A stretch of 40,400 nucleotides of DNA from JAADGZ01 sp964596835 (GTDB lineage Bacteria > Pseudomonadota > Gammaproteobacteria > UBA6429 > Thiohalophilaceae): contig CAZQVV010000015.1 of assembly GCA_964596835.1 (NCBI GenBank), positions 1 to 40,400 of the forward strand, read 5' to 3'. The notes under the pieces were generated by a model that saw only the letters and a list, made by a program, of their open reading frames with translations, ran no database searches and had not been told where the DNA came from. The position numbers and the translations under genes were made by a program. Position 1 is the first letter of the stretch. Each line of letters opens with the position of its first letter. Shown one piece after another: positions 6,175 to 13,899 of the stretch.

Positions 6175-7095
6175 TTAGGTTTCCTGAATACGATCAAAAT
6201 AACGGGCCCGATAGAGCAATCGTGGTTCACCTTCATCATTAAATGCGCTGCGATTATGCAGCACATTATTACATAACAACCCCTGTGCGGGCTCAAGCCT
6301 GTGACGGAAAATATATTCGGACTCGCTGTTCAAAAATGCCGTCAGGCAGTCTCTCGCCGCTCGAGTCGTCTCATCGTCCCGCCATTCAATGCTGCGCGTA
6401 CGCGCGCTATAGCGCATATGCAAATGACCGTCCCCGGCAACAGAAAAAACCGGCCCCGCCTGCGCATAGCGGATAATCTTGCCCCGCACCTCATTGGCCG
6501 GAATAATCATGGCCTGGGGATGCATGAGTGCATATATATAGGCGGAATTATGTTCTCTCAAGTGGATATAAGCAATTTCTGGATCCAGCAATGCATTAGC
6601 GCCACCTTTTGCGGCCGGATTAACGCAGTGCAATAACATCCCCTTAATCTGCCGATCTTGCGCGTTGTAATAACCATCAGTATGCCAGCTTATCCGACGA
6701 TTCGAATAAGGTATATAAGCATGATTCTGAACACCGGGAATAACTTTAAGTGAAGTGATGCTGTCATTGTCCGCACAAAGATTGCTGTCAAGACGACACA
6801 AACCCAGTTGTTCACCCAATTTTTTCAACTGTGTTTTGTCAGCAGGATCGCCAACGGGCTTTTTAAACTGGTAAATGAGCATATTGGTTTTCCGGCAACG
6901 CTCAACCAGGGCCTTTTTTTCCAAACCGCTAAGTTCAAACGGGTTTTCAATCTCCACCAACAGATCAGCCGCGTTTACCGGGTAAGCGGACAGTTTCTTA
7001 TCCCGCCAGTATTGATAGGCATCGTTATCATCCAGACTGAAATGTCCACTCCTGGGCATGCAAGGCGCTTTCGGGATGGATGTTATTATTTGCAT
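6175..7095 (-). CDS. TauD/TfdA-family Fe(II)/2-oxoglutarate dioxygenase
   Basis: The 306-residue protein shows the facial triad of this superfamily: HTDG (His138, Asp140) and a distal histidine in LHNRSAF (about His280), followed by an arginine-rich RARYF segment expected to bind 2-oxoglutarate. Members hydroxylate small substrates such as taurine or carnitine-type compounds using O2 and 2-oxoglutarate. The substrate here is unknown, although an organosulfur compound would fit the dsr neighbourhood. It is the first gene of the leftward set and is divergent from dsrA. AGGAA precedes the ATG. No signal peptide is present, so it is cytoplasmic. A dedicated role in sulfur metabolism is inference from position only. 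Confidence 0.88.
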   Translation of the reverse strand: MQIITSIPKAPCMPRSGHFSLDDNDAYQYWRDKKLSAYPVNAADLLVEIENPFELSGLEKKALVERCRKTNMLIYQFKKPVGDPADKTQLKKLGEQLGLCRLDSNLCADNDSITSLKVIPGVQNHAYIPYSNRRISWHTDGYYNAQDRQIKGMLLHCVNPAAKGGANALLDPEIAYIHLREHNSAYIYALMHPQAMIIPANEVRGKIIRYAQAGPVFSVAGDGHLHMRYSARTRSIEWRDDETTRAARDCLTAFLNSESEYIFRHRLEPAQGLLCNNVLHNRSAFNDEGEPRLLYRARYFDRIQET

Positions 7096-7516
7096 TTATC
7101 GGATTCCTGAGTAAGATATGCGCACGAAGTGCAGGGTAAAATAAAAATCAGCATTATTTACCTGGCGTTCAACGATTGAAATTAAAGCATCGCCAGACTG
7201 CAAGCTGAATATCCAGCTTGTTATATAGTCAGAAAATATCAATGTTAACAGTTGCTTATTTTGTTTGAGGTATAAGAATTGAACGAAGTTAACCGTATAG
7301 ATTTGAACATACCGGTGATGCGCCATACCCACTTTGGGATAAGATGCAATGAGCAATTCACCCCATCAGTGAGATTTCAGCAGGCAGGTTTGCATCATAA
7401 ACTTGCAGGCAACTAGAGCAGAGAACCAAAATTCTACAAATTGTGAGATTTATTCCAAGAGAAGATGTGTCTTAACCACTTTAAAACAGGTTACCCCCGT
7501 ATTTAAGGAGAACACC
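7096..7516. promoter_or_regulatory. Divergent control region between dioxygenase and dsrA
   Basis: This 421-base AT-rich stretch separates the two divergent operons and must hold the dsr promoter. I see no convincing sigma-70 promoter: the best pair, TTTCAG (7375-7380) and TAAACT (7398-7403) with a 17-base spacer, is weak. Heptamers resembling NarL-family sites occur at 7266-7272 (minus), 7326-7341 and 7492-7498. An open frame that begins upstream of dsrA at 7403 runs in phase through this region but lacks coding character. Confidence 0.6.
7326..7341. promoter_or_regulatory. Candidate NarL-type 7-2-7 operator
   Basis: The sequence TACCCACTTTGGGATA is two heptamers in opposite orientation with a 2-base spacer. 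The left heptamer TACCCAC matches the NarL consensus TACYYMT at six of seven positions; the right one, read on the other strand (TATCCCA), matches five. It lies about 190 bases before dsrA. A NarL-type regulator is encoded at 22291. The consensus is degenerate, so this is a hypothesis. Confidence 0.35.
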
Positions 7517-8782
7517 ATGGCGAAAAAGATCTATGAAACCCCGATGCTGGACGAGCTGGAAAACGGCCCCTGGCCGAGCTTTATTTCAGGTTTCAAGCGC
7601 ATGCGCGATCAGCATCCTGATCAACGCATTAGTGCAATGTCCAATTCATTGCTGGGCCAGCTTGAACACTCTTACGAAACCCGCAAAGGCTACTGGAAAG
7701 GCGGTACGGTTTCTGTGTTCAGTTACGGCGGCGGCATCATCCCGCGTTTTTCAGAAGTGGGTAATACCTTTTCTGAATCAAAAGAATTCCATACCATACG
7801 TATCCAGCCCCCTGCCGGTAACCATTATACCACCGAGATGTTGAACCAACTGGCGGACACTTGGGAAAAATATGGTTCCGGCTATACCACGTACCACGGC
7901 CAGTCCGGCGATATCATGTTTATCGGGGTTGATTCCGAGAACATCCAGGGCTTCTTTGATGAAGTTAATGAATACGGTTGGGATCTGGGCGGCGCCGGTC
8001 CTGCAGTACGTACCAGTATGTCCTGCGTCGGTGCAGCACGCTGTGAGCAGTCCTGTACAAATGAACATGCGCTTCATCGGCGTCTGGTGAACGAATTTAC
8101 CGATGACATACATCGTCCCGCTCTGCCCTACAAGTTCAAATTCAAAGTCTCAGGTTGTCCCAATGACTGCGTTAACTCTATCGAACGTTCCGACTTTTCC
8201 ATCATTGGTACCTGGCGCGATGAAATGAAGATTGACCAGGACGAAGTCAAAGCCTTTATTAAAGCCAAGGGCCGCGATTATGTGCTGGATAACGTTACCA
8301 GCCGTTGCCCAACCAACTGCATGAAGCTGAACAGTGATGACACTCTGACGGTTGATAATCATGAATGCGTACGCTGCATGCATTGTTTGAATGTTATGAA
8401 CAAGGCGCTCTCTCCTGGTGATGACAAGGGTGTAACGATACTGATTGGTGGCAAACGGACCCTGAAAATCGGTGACCTGATGGGCACCGTTATTGTTCCG
8501 TTCATGAAAATGGAGACTGAAGAAGACTATGAGAAGATAGTTGAACTTGGCTCTGAAGCTATCGATTTCTTTGCTGAAAACGCGTTGGAACACGAACGTA
8601 CCGGTGAGATGATTGAGCGTATCGGCCTGGTGAATTTCCTGGAAGGTGTTGGTATCGACGTGGATCCAAACATGATCAACGACCCACGTAAAAGCTCTTA
8701 TATCCGCATGGACGGCTGGGATGAAGAAGCCGAGAAGTGGTTCCAGCGCAAAGCTGAGGAAAAAGCTTCTGCGGTTGCTTAA
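7517..8782 (+). CDS. dsrA: Reverse dissimilatory sulfite reductase, alpha subunit
   Basis: A 421-residue protein beginning MAKKIYETPMLDELENGPWP, the typical start of DsrA from sulfur oxidisers. Cys170, Cys176 and Cys180, with Cys214 and Cys218 (SGCPNDC), form the sirohaem/[4Fe-4S] site. A ferredoxin domain follows with Cys264, Cys268, Cys284, Cys287 and Cys290. With DsrB it forms the cytoplasmic alpha2-beta2 enzyme that oxidises DsrC-bound sulfur to sulfite in the reverse direction. The start chosen is the ATG at 7517, preceded by AAGGAG; an in-frame extension to 7403 lacks a ribosome site and homology. It is the first gene of the dsr operon, 45 bases before dsrB. Confidence 0.98.
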   Translation: MAKKIYETPMLDELENGPWPSFISGFKRMRDQHPDQRISAMSNSLLGQLEHSYETRKGYWKGGTVSVFSYGGGIIPRFSEVGNTFSESKEFHTIRIQPPAGNHYTTEMLNQLADTWEKYGSGYTTYHGQSGDIMFIGVDSENIQGFFDEVNEYGWDLGGAGPAVRTSMSCVGAARCEQSCTNEHALHRRLVNEFTDDIHRPALPYKFKFKVSGCPNDCVNSIERSDFSIIGTWRDEMKIDQDEVKAFIKAKGRDYVLDNVTSRCPTNCMKLNSDDTLTVDNHECVRCMHCLNVMNKALSPGDDKGVTILIGGKRTLKIGDLMGTVIVPFMKMETEEDYEKIVELGSEAIDFFAENALEHERTGEMIERIGLVNFLEGVGIDVDPNMINDPRKSSYIRMDGWDEEAEKWFQRKAEEKASAVA

Positions 8783-8827
8783 TTCAGGCTCGTTGGCAAA
8801 ACAGGTTAAAAACTTTAGGAGAATAAC

Positions 8828-9904
8828 ATGGCATTAGCAGACATGCGTCATCCCATCGAATCAGGTTGCCCTGATGGTTTTCAATATATGCATCCGGCAA
8901 TGCGTAAAAACTTCGGTCAGTGGAAATATCATGAACATCCACGTCCGGGAGTATTGCTTCACGTGGCAGAAAGTGGCGATGAGATCTGGACGATAAAAGC
9001 CGGTACACAACGTATTCTGGATTCGTTCAGCCTCCGCAAGCTCACCGAAATCGGTGACAAATACGGCGAAGGTTATGTCCGATTCACTATCCGCAGTAAT
9101 ATTGAATACTTGGTGGCGGACAAAAATAAGGTCGAGCCCCTTATCAAGGCTCTGGAGGATGCCGGGTTTATAGTAGGGGGTACAGGCAACTCGATAGCCA
9201 TGATTTCCCACACCCAGGGCTGGTTGCATTGCGATATTCCAGCTGCCGACGCTTCCGGTGTCGTTAAAGCGCTGATGGATGAACTCATCGACGACTTCAA
9301 GAACTGCAATATGCCTAACCGGGTTCACATTGCCACTTCCTGCTGTCAAATCAACTGCGGCGGACAAGCTGACCTCGCTATCAACATCCAGCACACCAAA
9401 CCGCCGAAAATCGCCCATGATCTGGTGGGTAATATCTGTGAACGTCCAACCGTTGTTGCCCGTTGCCCGGTAGCCGCTATTCGCCCTGCTGTGGTTGACG
9501 GCAAACCTTCTCTGGAAGTAGATGAGAAAAAGTGCATATGTTGTGGCGCATGTTTCCCACCCTGCCCGCCCATGCAGATTAACCATCCGGAACACAGTAA
9601 AATGGCTATCTGGGTGGGGGGTAATCACTCCAACGCTCGCAGCAAACCCACCTTCCAGCGTCTGGTTGCCTCAGGTATTCCGAATAATCCGCCGCGCTGG
9701 CCTGAAGTAACGGCTACCGTTAAGAAGATCCTCAATGCTTATAAAGAAGGCGCGAAAGACTGGGAACGTATGAACGACTGGATTGAACGTATCGGTTGGC
9801 CGCGTTTCTTTGAAGTTACCGGTTTGCCGTTCACCAAATATCATATTGATAACTGGCGCGGATCACGTACTAGCCTGAACGCGTCTACCCATATCCGTTT
9901 CTAA
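8828..9904 (+). CDS. dsrB: Reverse dissimilatory sulfite reductase, beta subunit
   Basis: A 358-residue protein of normal length for DsrB. It contains the TSCCQINCGG motif (Cys172, Cys173, Cys177), the second half of the cofactor site (ARCPVAAIRP) and a ferredoxin insertion with the cluster motif CICCGACFPPC near residues 236-246. It pairs with DsrA and contributes to sirohaem and Fe-S binding. TAGGAG lies upstream of the ATG. dsrE begins eleven bases after the stop, so translation of the operon is tight. A 255-residue frame on the opposite strand is an antisense shadow. Confidence 0.98.
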   Translation: MALADMRHPIESGCPDGFQYMHPAMRKNFGQWKYHEHPRPGVLLHVAESGDEIWTIKAGTQRILDSFSLRKLTEIGDKYGEGYVRFTIRSNIEYLVADKNKVEPLIKALEDAGFIVGGTGNSIAMISHTQGWLHCDIPAADASGVVKALMDELIDDFKNCNMPNRVHIATSCCQINCGGQADLAINIQHTKPPKIAHDLVGNICERPTVVARCPVAAIRPAVVDGKPSLEVDEKKCICCGACFPPCPPMQINHPEHSKMAIWVGGNHSNARSKPTFQRLVASGIPNNPPRWPEVTATVKKILNAYKEGAKDWERMNDWIERIGWPRFFEVTGLPFTKYHIDNWRGSRTSLNASTHIRF

Positions 9905-9915
9905 GGGAATCTTAT

Positions 9916-10308
9916 ATGAAGTTTGGTATACAGATTAATGAAGGTCCCTATACCCATGAGGCCTCAACCACGGCGCTGAATTTTGTCAGCGCCGCGATTG
10001 AGGCGGGGCATGAAATCTTTCGTGTGTTTTTCTATCATGATGGCGTGAATAACGGTACTCGTTACACCACCCCACCACAGGATGACCGCAATATCGTTAA
10101 TGCCTGGTCAGAACTGGCGGAAAAACACAATATCGATCTCGTGGTCTGCGTTGCTGCGGCACAACGCCGCGGTATTGTTGATGAAGGTGAACAGGAACGT
10201 AATGGTAAGGATGGCAATAATATCGCCCCCGGTTTCCGTATTTCCGGTCTTGGTCAGTTAATTGAAGCGGGCATCCAGAGTGACCGTCTCGTAGTGTTCG
10301 GCGATTAA
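9916..10308 (+). CDS. dsrE: Sulfurtransferase DsrE (DsrEFH complex)
   Basis: A 130-residue DsrE/TusD-like protein. The active-site cysteine is Cys78 in LVVCVAAAQRRG, exactly the position of the persulfide-carrying Cys78 known for the Allochromatium protein. DsrE forms an alpha2-beta2-gamma2 hexamer with DsrF and DsrH and passes sulfane sulfur to DsrC. Presence of dsrEFH distinguishes oxidisers from sulfate reducers. dsrF starts twelve bases after its stop. The cytoplasmic location is inferred from the absence of a signal peptide. Confidence 0.97.
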   Translation: MKFGIQINEGPYTHEASTTALNFVSAAIEAGHEIFRVFFYHDGVNNGTRYTTPPQDDRNIVNAWSELAEKHNIDLVVCVAAAQRRGIVDEGEQERNGKDGNNIAPGFRISGLGQLIEAGIQSDRLVVFGD

Positions 10309-10320
10309 AGGAGAAACGAA

Positions 10321-10728
10321 ATGTCTGATACGAAAAAGTTCCTCTTTGTAAATCGTAAAGCACCTTACGGGACGATCTACGCATGGGAATCCCTTGAAGT
10401 TATTTTGATTAGTGCTGCATTCGAACAGGATGTAAGCCTGGTATTTGTTGATGATGGCGTTTTCCAAATTGCCAAAGGTCAGGATACCACTGAGCTTGGC
10501 ATAAAGAACTTCTCACCCACTTACAATGCATTGGGTGATTATGATGTCAACAAGATTTATGTCGAAAAAGAATCATTAGATGCGCGTGGGCTGACAGTCG
10601 ATGATCTTCTTAAACTTACTTACGAAGATGAAGATGATGACTGGGCAGAGAAGGATTCCATTCACGTTGTTTCATCAGCTGAGCTGGTCGATATTATGGA
10701 TCAGCAAGACGTTGTATTGAGCTTCTAG
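10321..10728 (+). CDS. dsrF: DsrF subunit of the DsrEFH sulfurtransferase
   Basis: A 135-residue DsrF/TusC-like protein starting MSDTKKFLFVNRKAPYGTIY. It is the structural partner of DsrE and DsrH. The long acidic run near residues 101-112 (TYEDEDDDWAEKD) is on the surface in this family. No cysteine is present, so it cannot itself carry a persulfide, consistent with a structural role. AAAGGAG precedes the ATG. It is sandwiched between dsrE and dsrH with gaps of only twelve bases. Confidence 0.96.
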   Translation: MSDTKKFLFVNRKAPYGTIYAWESLEVILISAAFEQDVSLVFVDDGVFQIAKGQDTTELGIKNFSPTYNALGDYDVNKIYVEKESLDARGLTVDDLLKLTYEDEDDDWAEKDSIHVVSSAELVDIMDQQDVVLSF

Positions 10729-10740
10729 AGGGGAATAACT

Positions 10741-11049
10741 ATGCCTATGCTACACACAGTAAATAAATCACCTTTTGAACGCGGCGCACTCGAATCCTGT
10801 ATTCGCCTCGCCATAAAGGGTAGTTCCGTGCTTCTGATTGAAGATGGTGTCTATGGTGCAAGCAGGGGAACCGCTGCCAGTAATATGGTTGAAAATGCAA
10901 TGAAAGATCTGGATTTCTATGTCCTGGGTTCTGATCTGAAAGCACGCGGTGTGGATGAAAATCGTTTAATTGACGGTATCACAGTTATTGATTATAGCGG
11001 TTTTGTGAAACTGGCTGTTGAAAACGACAAAGTCCAAGCCTGGCTTTAA
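10741..11049 (+). CDS. dsrH: DsrH subunit of the DsrEFH sulfurtransferase
   Basis: A 102-residue DsrH/TusB-like protein with its single conserved cysteine at position 20 (FERGALESCIRLA), matching the Cys20 of the Allochromatium protein. It completes the DsrEFH hexamer that hands sulfur to DsrC. AGGGG lies before the ATG. Thirty-four bases separate it from dsrC. No signal peptide is present. Confidence 0.96.
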   Translation: MPMLHTVNKSPFERGALESCIRLAIKGSSVLLIEDGVYGASRGTAASNMVENAMKDLDFYVLGSDLKARGVDENRLIDGITVIDYSGFVKLAVENDKVQAWL

Positions 11050-11083
11050 TTTTATTTAATAATTTGTAAAGAGGAGAGCTCAA

Positions 11084-11416
11084 ATGGGTATTGAAGTAAA
11101 CGGTAAAACATTGGAAACTGATGAAGAAGGTTACTTGACAAATCTAACCGAATGGGTACCTGAAGTTGCCGGCATCATGGCTAAACTGGATGACACTGAA
11201 CTCAATGAAAACCACTGGGAAGTTATTAATTTCCTGCGTGAATACTACGAAGAGTATCAGATTGCACCTGCCGTTCGTGTTCTGACCAAAGCTATTGGCA
11301 AAAAACTGGGCAAGGATAAAGGTAACAGCAAATACCTGTATGAACTGTTTCCTTATGGCCCGGGCAAACAGGCATGTAAATATGCCGGTCTGCCCAAGCC
11401 TACTGGTTGCGTATAA
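11084..11416 (+). CDS. dsrC: Sulfur carrier protein DsrC (two-cysteine form)
   Basis: A 110-residue protein with both conserved C-terminal cysteines: Cys98 in KQACKYAGLP and penultimate Cys109 in PTGCV, eleven residues apart as in genuine DsrC. It accepts sulfur from DsrEFH, is the substrate of DsrAB as the trisulfide form, and is recycled by DsrMKJOP. The helix-turn-helix-like body (ELNENHWEVINFLREYY) is shared with the cysteine-free paralogue at 4775-5104. GAGGAG precedes the ATG. A stem-loop follows the gene, which may set its level against dsrM. Confidence is very high. Confidence 0.98.
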   Translation: MGIEVNGKTLETDEEGYLTNLTEWVPEVAGIMAKLDDTELNENHWEVINFLREYYEEYQIAPAVRVLTKAIGKKLGKDKGNSKYLYELFPYGPGKQACKYAGLPKPTGCV

Positions 11417-11426
11417 TCGCAGAGTT

Positions 11427-11454
11427 CAGGGCGGGAGTATTAACTTCTGCCCTG
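11427..11454 (+). other. Stem-loop between dsrC and dsrM
   Basis: CAGGGC at 11427 pairs with GCCCTG at 11449-11454, with partial further pairing inside. A T-rich stretch lies about 17-26 bases further on. It may be a weak terminator or a processing/stability element that raises dsrC mRNA relative to the membrane genes. The sequence shows the structure; the role is inferred. Confidence 0.5.
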
Positions 11455-11510
11455 TTCTAATAAAGTGGGTTAACTTTTTTTCTGAATTTAAACGTTGAGG
11501 GAGCGCTGGC

Positions 11511-12260
11511 ATGTCGGCTTTGTCCGTATTCTATGCGATATTGTTTTATTTCGCGTTCGCAATATTGGTTGGTGGCCTGTTCCATAAGATTCGTCAGTAT
11601 TGGCGGATACCTGCCCCATTAAAGATTGCCACCACACCTGCGCCGGTAACCCAGACGGGGGTTATACTGAGAATGGCGCGTGAAATCGTGCTATTTTCCA
11701 GTCTCTTCAAATCCAATAAATGGATCTGGATCTTTGGCTGGATGTTTCATGTATCCCTCTTGCTTATCGTGCTGCGACACTTCCGTTATTTTGTCGACAA
11801 CACCAGCATCATATGGTTCTGGGTTCCTTTGGTTCAGCCATTTGGAGTCTATGCAGCCTTTACTATGATTATCGGTCTGACTGGGCTGTTGGCGCGCCGT
11901 ATTCTGGTTGATCGTGTACGCTATATTACTTCACCCTCCGATTATCTCATGCTTCTATTGCTGATATCCATCGCCAGCAGCGGTGCCATGATGAAATTTG
12001 TCAGTCACACGGATATCGTTTCCGTTAAAGCATTTTTCTCCGGTCTGATGACGTTTAATTTGCAACCCTTACCGGGAGATCCCCTTCTGCTTATCCACCT
12101 GGGACTGGTTGCCACGCTAATGATTATTTTCCCCATCAGCAAATTACTGCACGCACCCGGGATATTCTTCAGTCCGACTCGTAACCAGATTGACAATCCA
12201 CGTGAAAAACGTCATCTGGCTCCCTGGGCTGCTGAACTTGAAGCAGAGAAGGCAAAATAA
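11511..12260 (+). CDS. dsrM: DsrM, membrane b-type cytochrome of DsrMKJOP
   Basis: A 249-residue integral membrane protein with five hydrophobic segments (about residues 4-24, 70-95, 103-125, 143-165 and 188-212). It resembles the NarI/HdrE family, with several histidines at membrane faces suited to bind haem b (for example WMFHVSLLL and LLIHLGLVA). The length is that of DsrM from sulfur oxidisers. It delivers electrons between the quinone pool and DsrK. GAGGGAG lies upstream of the ATG. dsrK follows after 38 bases. Confidence 0.96.
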   Translation: MSALSVFYAILFYFAFAILVGGLFHKIRQYWRIPAPLKIATTPAPVTQTGVILRMAREIVLFSSLFKSNKWIWIFGWMFHVSLLLIVLRHFRYFVDNTSIIWFWVPLVQPFGVYAAFTMIIGLTGLLARRILVDRVRYITSPSDYLMLLLLISIASSGAMMKFVSHTDIVSVKAFFSGLMTFNLQPLPGDPLLLIHLGLVATLMIIFPISKLLHAPGIFFSPTRNQIDNPREKRHLAPWAAELEAEKAK

Positions 12261-12298
12261 GTTGAACTCTTCTCACGCATACGTTTGAGGGCACTGAT

Positions 12299-13837
12299 GT
12301 GGCAGACTTTGAAGTACCTGAACTAAAAGAAACACTCGATATTCCGAAATATGTTGACGGGGTCATGGCGCATAGCGCGCCTTATACCGCCAAGGCAGAG
12401 TTTCAGGAAGCACTGGGTTTTCCGGGCGAACTGCCGGAAAACTGGAAACAAGTAGCCCTGGAGAAAATGACTGATCTGAGAACGCGCTACCGTTCTTTTC
12501 AGGTCTATCTGGATATCTGCGTAAAATGTGGTGCCTGCACCGATAAGTGTCACTACTACATAGGCACTGCTGATCCAAAAAATATGCCGGTTGCGCGGCA
12601 GGATCTGTTACGCAAGGTTTACCGTCGTTATTTTACTTTTGCCGGCAAGTATTTCCCCAAACTGGTTGGTGCGGTTGATCTTACAAAAGAAGTGCTGGAC
12701 GACTGGTACAGTTATTACCACCAGTGTTCACAGTGCCGCCGCTGCTCTGTTTACTGTCCTTATGGCATCGACACGGCTGAAATCTCCATGGCCGCACGCG
12801 AAATTATGGACAGCGTCAGTATCGGCCAGAAATACTGTAACGAAATTTTGGGCAAGGTTTTTGTCATTGGTAATAACCTTGGCCTGCCCCAGCGCGCATT
12901 GGCGGATACCCTTGAAGGACTGGAAGAGGAAGTTGAAGAAGATACCGGTGTCGCGGTCAAATTTCCCCTCAATCAAAAAGGCGCCGAAATTCTGCTGGTT
13001 CCCCCTTCTGCCGATTTCTTCGCTGAGCCTCACGTCGATGGACTGATTGGCTATGCCAAGGTTTTCCATGAAGCCGGGGCGAGCTGGACCATGAGTTCCT
13101 ATGCTTCTGAAGCCGGTAATTTCGGCATGTTTATTGGTAGTTATGAAATCATGCAAAAGGCGGCGCTACGTATTCGTAAAGCCGCTATCGATCTGGGTGT
13201 CAAACGCATCATTTTCGGTGAATGTGGGCACGCCTGGCGTGTGGCTTATGCCTTCCTCAATACCCTGGCGGGTCCTTTTGATTTTCTTGATCCCCGCTAT
13301 CCGGTACCGCAGCATATCTGTGAATACACCTATGATCTTATTCAGAAAAACAAATTGAAGTTTGACAAGTCTGAAAATGATCATATGACACTTACTTTTC
13401 ATGATTCATGTAATGTGGCGCGCGCAACCCGTATGGGTGACAAGCCGGGCGGCCAATTTGACATTCCACGCGCCGTTATTAAAGCAGCATGCAACAACTA
13501 TGTTGACATGGCAGCCGATACCATCGGTGAAGCAACATTCTGCTGCGCGGGCGGAGGCGGCATATTGACGGATGATCTCATGGAGATCCGAGTCAAGGGC
13601 GCCCTGCCCCGTATGCAGGCGCTCAAAACAGTCAGTAATGAAAACGGCGTAACGCACATGGCCGCTATTTGCGCCATCTGCAAGAGTCAGTTCACCAAGG
13701 TAATTCCCTACTATGGGTTTACCATGGATCAAATTGTCAGCGTTCATCAACTCGTCAGTAACGCCATCGTTTTAACGGATGCGACTGGTAAAAATGATTC
13801 AAACGAAAACGATGAAGACAACAATGAGAAAGAATAA
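12299..13837 (+). CDS. dsrK: DsrK, HdrD-like Fe-S subunit of DsrMKJOP
   Basis: A 512-residue protein starting at GTG (12299) behind GAGGG. The ferredoxin-like motifs CVKCGACTDKC (Cys74 onwards) and CSQCRRCSVYCPYG bind two [4Fe-4S] clusters. The C-terminal half has the heterodisulfide-reductase CCG-type cysteines (GECGHAW, FHDSCN, CCAGGGG, CAICKSQF) that bind the special catalytic cluster. It acts on the DsrC disulfide/trisulfide at the cytoplasmic face together with DsrM. The tail after about residue 495 is low-complexity Asn/Asp/Glu. An alternative ATG at 12297 is out of frame. Confidence 0.97.
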   Translation: MADFEVPELKETLDIPKYVDGVMAHSAPYTAKAEFQEALGFPGELPENWKQVALEKMTDLRTRYRSFQVYLDICVKCGACTDKCHYYIGTADPKNMPVARQDLLRKVYRRYFTFAGKYFPKLVGAVDLTKEVLDDWYSYYHQCSQCRRCSVYCPYGIDTAEISMAAREIMDSVSIGQKYCNEILGKVFVIGNNLGLPQRALADTLEGLEEEVEEDTGVAVKFPLNQKGAEILLVPPSADFFAEPHVDGLIGYAKVFHEAGASWTMSSYASEAGNFGMFIGSYEIMQKAALRIRKAAIDLGVKRIIFGECGHAWRVAYAFLNTLAGPFDFLDPRYPVPQHICEYTYDLIQKNKLKFDKSENDHMTLTFHDSCNVARATRMGDKPGGQFDIPRAVIKAACNNYVDMAADTIGEATFCCAGGGGILTDDLMEIRVKGALPRMQALKTVSNENGVTHMAAICAICKSQFTKVIPYYGFTMDQIVSVHQLVSNAIVLTDATGKNDSNENDEDNNEKE

Positions 13838-13857
13838 TTAATCCGAATTATACCTAT

Positions 13858-13878
13858 ATACGGTATGCGATACCGTAT
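13858..13878 (+). other. Perfect stem-loop between dsrK and dsrL
   Basis: ATACGGTAT (13858-13866) and its exact complement ATACCGTAT (13870-13878) enclose the loop GCG. It stands 22 bases before the dsrL start and has no T-run, so it is not a terminator. It could be a dyad operator or an RNA-stability hairpin. Confidence 0.55.
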
Positions 13879-13899
13879 TAATTGCACAGGAGAACAGGC

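Noticed and set aside
7096..7356. 86-aa minus-strand frame in the dsr control region
   Set aside because: No ribosome site or homology, AT-rich composition, and it occupies the divergent promoter region.
7403..7516. In-frame N-terminal extension of dsrA (38 residues)
   Set aside because: It lacks a ribosome site and resembles no DsrA N terminus. ATG 7517 has AAGGAG and the typical MAKKIYETPMLDE start.
8861..9628. 255-aa minus-strand frame antisense to dsrB
   Set aside because: Its codon pattern is the reverse shadow of dsrB, and it has no recognisable domain.
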